This document shows positions 59,196 to 64,000 of a stretch of DNA of 64,000 nt, piece after piece. Under the pieces are notes generated by a model. The model saw nothing but the letters and a program-made list of their open reading frames with translations, searched no databases and had not been told where the DNA came from. The stretch spans positions 44,404,714 through 44,468,713 of the forward strand of contig CM049320.1 in the NCBI GenBank assembly GCA_026874595.1, read 5' to 3'. Each line of letters opens with the position of its first letter. Position 1 is the stretch's first letter. A program made the translations under genes and the position numbers. The DNA is from Sipunculus nudus (Eukaryota; Annelida; Sipuncula; Golfingiida; Sipunculidae).

Positions 59196-59737
59196 CAAGT
59201 GAACCAAGGGTCATGACGCTCAGCTGACTAAGAAGACATTCACAACAGGAATTTAATCTTCTGAATGCCAAATTTTGTAGGTGGTTTCCCCTTTCAACTG
59301 AATCTTAGCTCAAAGGATATGGGTAACAGAGACCTAATTTAAGGTTTCTTATGAGATTTTTCATGAACCTCCCTGGATGTCAAGTTAGAAGATTCTAGGT
59401 GCAATGGTTACGGTTTGTGCCCTGTTAACAGACAACCACATCTTTAAACATCTCCAAAATAGAAAAAAATGTGTAATATTTGAAAAAAAATCCAGATGGC
59501 GCCACCAGCTGCAGGAACTGATGAACCACTCCATGATGACTATGCATGCAACGAATCATGGTGACCAATGCATTAGTTGTTTAGATACTGGAGCTTTTGG
59601 AACAAATTTTTAATTATTCTGGGGGATTCATATGAGCCCCATAGCTCGGAGGATATGGGTAACAGAGACCTTATTTCAGGAATGCAAGTAGATTTTTCAT
59701 GGAACTCCCTGGATGTTAAGTTAGAAGAATCTAGGAC
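59196..59737 (-). mobile_element. Family G element, inverted and 5'-truncated
   Basis: On the - strand the 3' end is GTCAGCTGAGCGTCATGACC then CTTGGTTCACTTG (59196 in + coordinates). GATGGCGCCACC is at 59495-59506, and AGAATCTTCTAACTTGACAT appears near 59380. Confidence 0.55.
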
Positions 59738-60762
59738 CAGTGTGTGGGAGGACTCAGGTTCGACAATGACGACAACCCATCAGGGATGTATCAGAGTTTT
59801 ATTCCCGCACTAGAAAACCCTAAAACATACAAAATAAAATCCTTTAATAAACAATGCCAGAGCATTACTGCTCAAAATAAGTATCCTTGGTTACATGACA
59901 CAGTGCTTTCGTATTTAGTGTCTTTAAGTCACTTAATTAGTTATCATCTATTATTGTCATGCCTGGTCAAGGCCTGATGTTCCGTCAGCGAGTTTAATCT
60001 GTTGAATACTGTTGCACTGATTTTGGTACAGATGACTCTAATTACAAGTATATAAGAGCTTTATAAATTACAGTGTTAATAAAACTAAAGCAGACATGAG
60101 AACCCTTATATTACAACGTTAAAGTTAGAAATAATAGTACAGTGCACTGTTCCAGTTTGGGTGCCATTTGAGTAAAATGTAGGTCCATTATAGTATCCAT
60201 ACAGTTGAACAGAAACAATAATCTTAGATTCTACACATAAAGGTCTTACATGACAATGAGCAAATTAACATGTTGGTAGAAATGTTATAGTATACTGTTT
60301 GATGTCACAAACACAAACCGTAGTAACGGGTTCTAAATGCTGGGCTCCTCCATGGGCAATACACATCCAGGATAAGCAACACACATACATATGTCAGCGT
60401 GACCTACAAACCGAACAAGGGAAATTCTCTGTAACTATACATTTACCCCAAACAGAAAGCTCATGTAGTAGGAACTGATCAGATCCCTACTGCTAACTGC
60501 TAGGATTTACCATAGAACTTTCACCGAGAAATTAGGCCTATGACTTGTATTTTCCATTGTAGCATTTACCCAAAACATCAGTGGCTCATGTCAAAACAGA
60601 GTTCACTACTAACCCTTGGTAAAATAGCTAGCACACTGATAGTCTTCTATCACAACAATGACAAACAATGATAAAAAATACTGCTGAATATCCGTGTGCG
60701 TATGTAGGTGTTGGTAAAGCTTACCCCATTATATATATTTATATCAAACAAACATTAGCCTA
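59738..60762 (+). other. Unassigned sequence
   Basis: No repeat family or coding exon that I can support. Confidence 0.35.
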
Positions 60763-60913
60763 AACATAACCTCCTTTCATGAACAAACATCCTTCTGAAC
60801 ATAACCTCCTTCAGTGAACAAACATCATTCTGAACATAACCTCCTTCAGTGAACAAACATCATTCTGAACATAACCTCCTTCAGTGAACAAACATCATTC
60901 TGAACATAACCTC
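60763..60913. repeat. 35-bp tandem array, about four units
   Basis: Unit AACATAACCTCCTTCAGTGA, ACAAACATCATTCTG. The last three units are nearly identical. Confidence 0.9.
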
Positions 60914-61104
60914 CTTCCTGTTTCTTTATATCACAGGGACCATTAACATGGGCAATTCATAGTATAGCATGGATGACACACATACTTCATTGCAACATTC
61001 AATTTCCAGCTTAAATGCTTGTCAGAGTGGTATTAAGTAATGCAAATAAATAATCTGATACCGCTATGATCACCGTTTTACGACTTTGCAAGGACATTCA
61101 AGCG

Positions 61105-61106
<2 letters not shown>

Positions 61107-61164
<58 letters not shown>
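61107..61164. repeat. AT dinucleotide microsatellite
   Basis: Uninterrupted TA repeat of about 58 bp. Confidence 0.95.
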
Positions 61165-61169
<5 letters not shown>

Positions 61170-61611
61170 TAAGAATTTAAAAGACACACTCTACATGCCT
61201 GGGATCAACAATAAACATATGTATCCCTGCCGATAAATTCTCAGTACACAGGTTTAGTAGGCAATGAAATACTGTCTGTGACAAGATTGTTCTGGAATGA
61301 GCACAAATACAAGGACACTTAAACCTAATGACGCAGTAGCTCTTGATACACGTGAAACAGAACGGACCAATCTGTAAGAAACCTATTTCACAATAAAACA
61401 AGTATATCTAAGCCCTGACGTTCACAAGCAGAGGTGTGGACCTTCCTGAGCAAGTATCAAAACAAGACGACCAGAGGTCACGCGCTTGCCGGAAAAGCTT
61501 TGATCCAGATTGGAAGATAGATAACCAGAACATGTCATTAAGAAGAAAAAGAGAAAGAAAATGAGACATAGTTGGTAAAGATTGGACAAATATTGACAAA
61601 GTTATGATTGG
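61165..61611 (+). other. Unassigned sequence
   Basis: No gene was seen. Short open stretches on the - strand have no recognisable motif. Confidence 0.3.
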
Positions 61612-62640
61612 AATCAAAATTGACGTGTTTTCATGACCTTGACTTTGAACCTTGACCTATTTAAAAATACTCATACAGCTTCAATAAAAAAGTTGCGAAA
61701 AAGGTGCAAGTTACAGTGATTTCTGGTAAACTGTGACTTGTAGAATGCGATATAGCAGAGGCAAGACCCAGCAAAAAGGCAGAATTGAGGGCAACTATAA
61801 AAACAGACAGACGTATTGATAAAGTGACACAAAGCTGAGATCAGTTGACTAGACTAAGTTATGCAGAAGACAGAAGTGAAAAAAAATGAGCCACAGTTTG
61901 TGAATATAGGACCAGAATTGACAAAGTTATGAGGAAAATAACATTTTGAAGTGTTTTGAAGTGACAGACATACTAACAAACAGACAGACATGCTGCAAAG
62001 TAACAGAAGGTTGAGACCAGATGACCTGACCAAGTTTTGGAGAAGATTGAGAGGAAGAAAATAAGGTATTGTTTATGTAATTCAAGTTTACAGTTTCGGA
62101 GATATGACAAAAAATGATATGTTGTAGTGTTTCAAGTGCAATTCCCCCTAGTGGCTATTTTCCGAAAATGAAAATTCACTTTCGAAATATTAGTACAAGA
62201 CATAAGAGTATCAGTTTCAAAATGATTTCTGCAAAACTGTGGCCTGTAGAATAAGGACAACTGACACAAAGACAGACATAATGACGACACAAAGTTGAGA
62301 CAAGATTACTAAACCATGATATGGATAGGATGCAGAGGAAGAAATGAGCCTAAGTTTGTGAAGATAGGACAAATATTGACAAAGTAATGATAAAAATAAA
62401 ATTTCGACGTTTTAAAATGACCTTGACCTTTGACCAATGTTGACCAAACAAATAATAGACTTCCAGGACCTTTAACTTTCAATCAACCCTGTAAGTTTCA
62501 GATCGATTGCTCTAAAATTGTGTCCAGGACAGTACTGAAAAACAGACAAACAAACAGACATACGCAACTGACCAACATGCTTTCTGAAATCGAAAATTTT
62601 CGGCAAGCAAAAATATGGTGTAGTAAGATTAAGATTAGTA
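61612..62640. repeat. Family H dispersed repeat with diverged internal modules
   Basis: Modules of roughly 300 bp share AATTGACAAAGTTATGAGGA, CAGACAGACAT, AGTTGAGACAAGATTACTAA, GAGGAAGAAAATGAG and TGACCTTGACCTTTGACC. Related text lies at 53260-53440. Borders are uncertain and no terminal structure was identified. Confidence 0.5.
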
Positions 62641-64000
62641 TTTAGTAGTATTACAGCCAAAAATAGAAGTAGATATACACAGAGCCTCTATAAATACACA
62701 AAATCCTAATTTACCTGATGGCATATATTTGAGACCGCGGCAACTCATATAAGGAGCCCCACCCAAACCATTCAAATGTCAAGGTCATCAATACAATGGA
62801 ATTTTCTACGAACCCATTAATGAACGAATAGGCGCTTCTGATTGCCCCGACTCCACATTTGTGCTACTGGAATGCGTTTGTGTGCATAATTACAACGTAG
62901 CGCGTGTTAATGCTGTGTTCGAACTTTGCTGAAGTTGGGCGAATTTTGAATAAACTGTCTTGAATTTCTGTTGCCGGTATTTATAATAAATTTCTATAGT
63001 GTCAGACCGTTTGAATTGTGCCCTTATATCTGGGCAGAAGCTTGTTTTACTATGTTTGTTTTTGTGTTAGCCAATAGGAGGGTAGGTTTTCAGCATAATG
63101 AATACTTTGTGACCCCAGGCTTGTGGGTCACACATCGGACAATGTGGGTCGCGGCCCCGACTTGGTTTTGATTTCCGACCTTGAGTGGCTGGGGCTTGTT
63201 TTATTGCAAGCTGCGGCTGGGATTCTATGGATGATTTACAGTCTGCGTAAAGTCGACAGAAATAGGATGTTTAAATTTTCCATGGGTGTATTCTGAAGTA
63301 TTTTAGATTTTAATCTTAAGTTAGTTTAGATTTTACCAGACCTCTGGTAATTTTTAGTTAGATTTGTGTCAAAGAAGCGTCATTGCCTCTATAATTTTGT
63401 TGCATTTGCGGGTTAAAAATCGTAATGGTTCTGCCGGTAGGCCTCATTTGAAACGTGCAGGTGCAACTGGTCAAGCGTGACGGTGCCCAGACCTTCGCGC
63501 CAATAGGCAAACGTGCAGGTGTCAGGCTCCAGTTGATAAAACAAGGACTCGGACGGAGTCTAACGAAACGATCGGCAAACCCCGAAACAACAGCTTATAT
63601 ATATGTTGTATGGATTGTTGTTAAATAAACATTTTACATGTATTGGAAACTTTACTCCTATGATAAGCTGCTGTTTCGGGGTGCGATGATTATTACTGTG
63701 GAGTCCCCAGTCCGGAGTGCCAGTCCGGGTTTTACTAAGTACCGGTAACATGACGTTTGGGTGTGAATGAGATCCTGGATCTCAGCATTCTTAATTGTTT
63801 TAATGTGTTTAATTCAGATTTAGGTGTTCTAAATGAAATAAAAAAAAATGCTTCTAATATCAGATATTTTTTTATTGACTGGCCTGTAATGTGCGATTAT
63901 TAATTACGTGTGGAATCTTATAACTTCAACCTACCAAGAATTTTGCGGAGCTAAGGCCACCTCAGGTCTGGCAAACCTGGAGCTTCCTTTTGCTCTACCA
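62641..64000 (+). other. Unassigned sequence to the right edge
   Basis: Slightly richer in GC than the rest. It includes a long inverted repeat (63580-63681) reported as a separate finding. The 66-codon open stretch at 62971-63171 has no recognised motif. No exon with convincing splice signals was found. Confidence 0.35.
63580..63681. repeat. Inverted repeat, 18-bp arms, 66-bp loop
   Basis: CCCCGAAACAACAGCTTA (63580-63597) and TAAGCTGCTGTTTCGGGG (63664-63681) pair with one mismatch. The loop is AT-rich and contains an AATAAA. It could be a small MITE, part of an LTR, or a structured 3' end; nothing decides this. Confidence 0.7.

Overview
This is a eukaryotic, AT-rich, very repeat-dense window holding the 3' end of one protein-coding gene and nested mobile elements. 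There is no bacterial-style gene density. The one real gene has three spliced exons on the + strand (1687-2957, 17928-17982, 31916-32116), with consensus GT/AG borders and compatible phases. It ends in a UBA-like domain resembling the C-terminus of activated CDC42 kinase (ACK/TNK2). The kinase, SH3 and CRIB exons would lie upstream of the window. An animal is therefore likely. The repeat style (hairpin-ended elements with internal tandem modules, RTE-like and L1/Tx1-like LINE relics, many minisatellites) points to a mollusc, probably a bivalve; this is inference.

Layout. 1-1432: 30-bp minisatellite in the intron before the first visible exon. 2958-17927: 15-kb intron with copies of element family G, one of which (10863-17016) carries nested A, B, C and J elements and sits inside a 43-bp minisatellite. 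17928-17982: an 18-codon exon. 17983-31915: 14-kb intron with a G copy containing tandem A and tandem C elements, a 55-bp satellite with a hAT-like insertion, a 67-bp satellite with 201-bp higher-order structure, and a B copy. 31916-32116: terminal UBA exon. 32117-33020: 3' UTR made mostly of a 25-bp tandem array, with an AATAAA.

33020-64000: no coding exon that I can support. It holds family E (33741-34773), a 54-bp array, a G copy with nested F (39107-41132) and a TIR element with 5-bp duplications (41302-43277), a tRNA-derived SINE-like copy, a dead RTE-type LINE (about 44470-46330, - strand), an A copy with a nested pogo-like MITE, a second hAT-like MITE (49524-50393), a B element inserted in an L1/Tx1-like LINE, - strand copies of B, A and G, and several microsatellites.

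The most interesting signal is that families B, E, F, G and J share one architecture. In most of them it consists of a 5' palindrome, a 3' subterminal segment echoing the 5' end, central tandem modules, a short 3' hairpin, and an end at CTAG or CTTG followed by TT. This matches non-autonomous Helitrons of the Helentron/HINE type. Most families also carry a nearly invariant palindrome, GGTGGCGCCACC, and B adds an array of perfect DR1 nuclear-receptor-type sites. Family letters are my own labels, assigned by eye without any database search.
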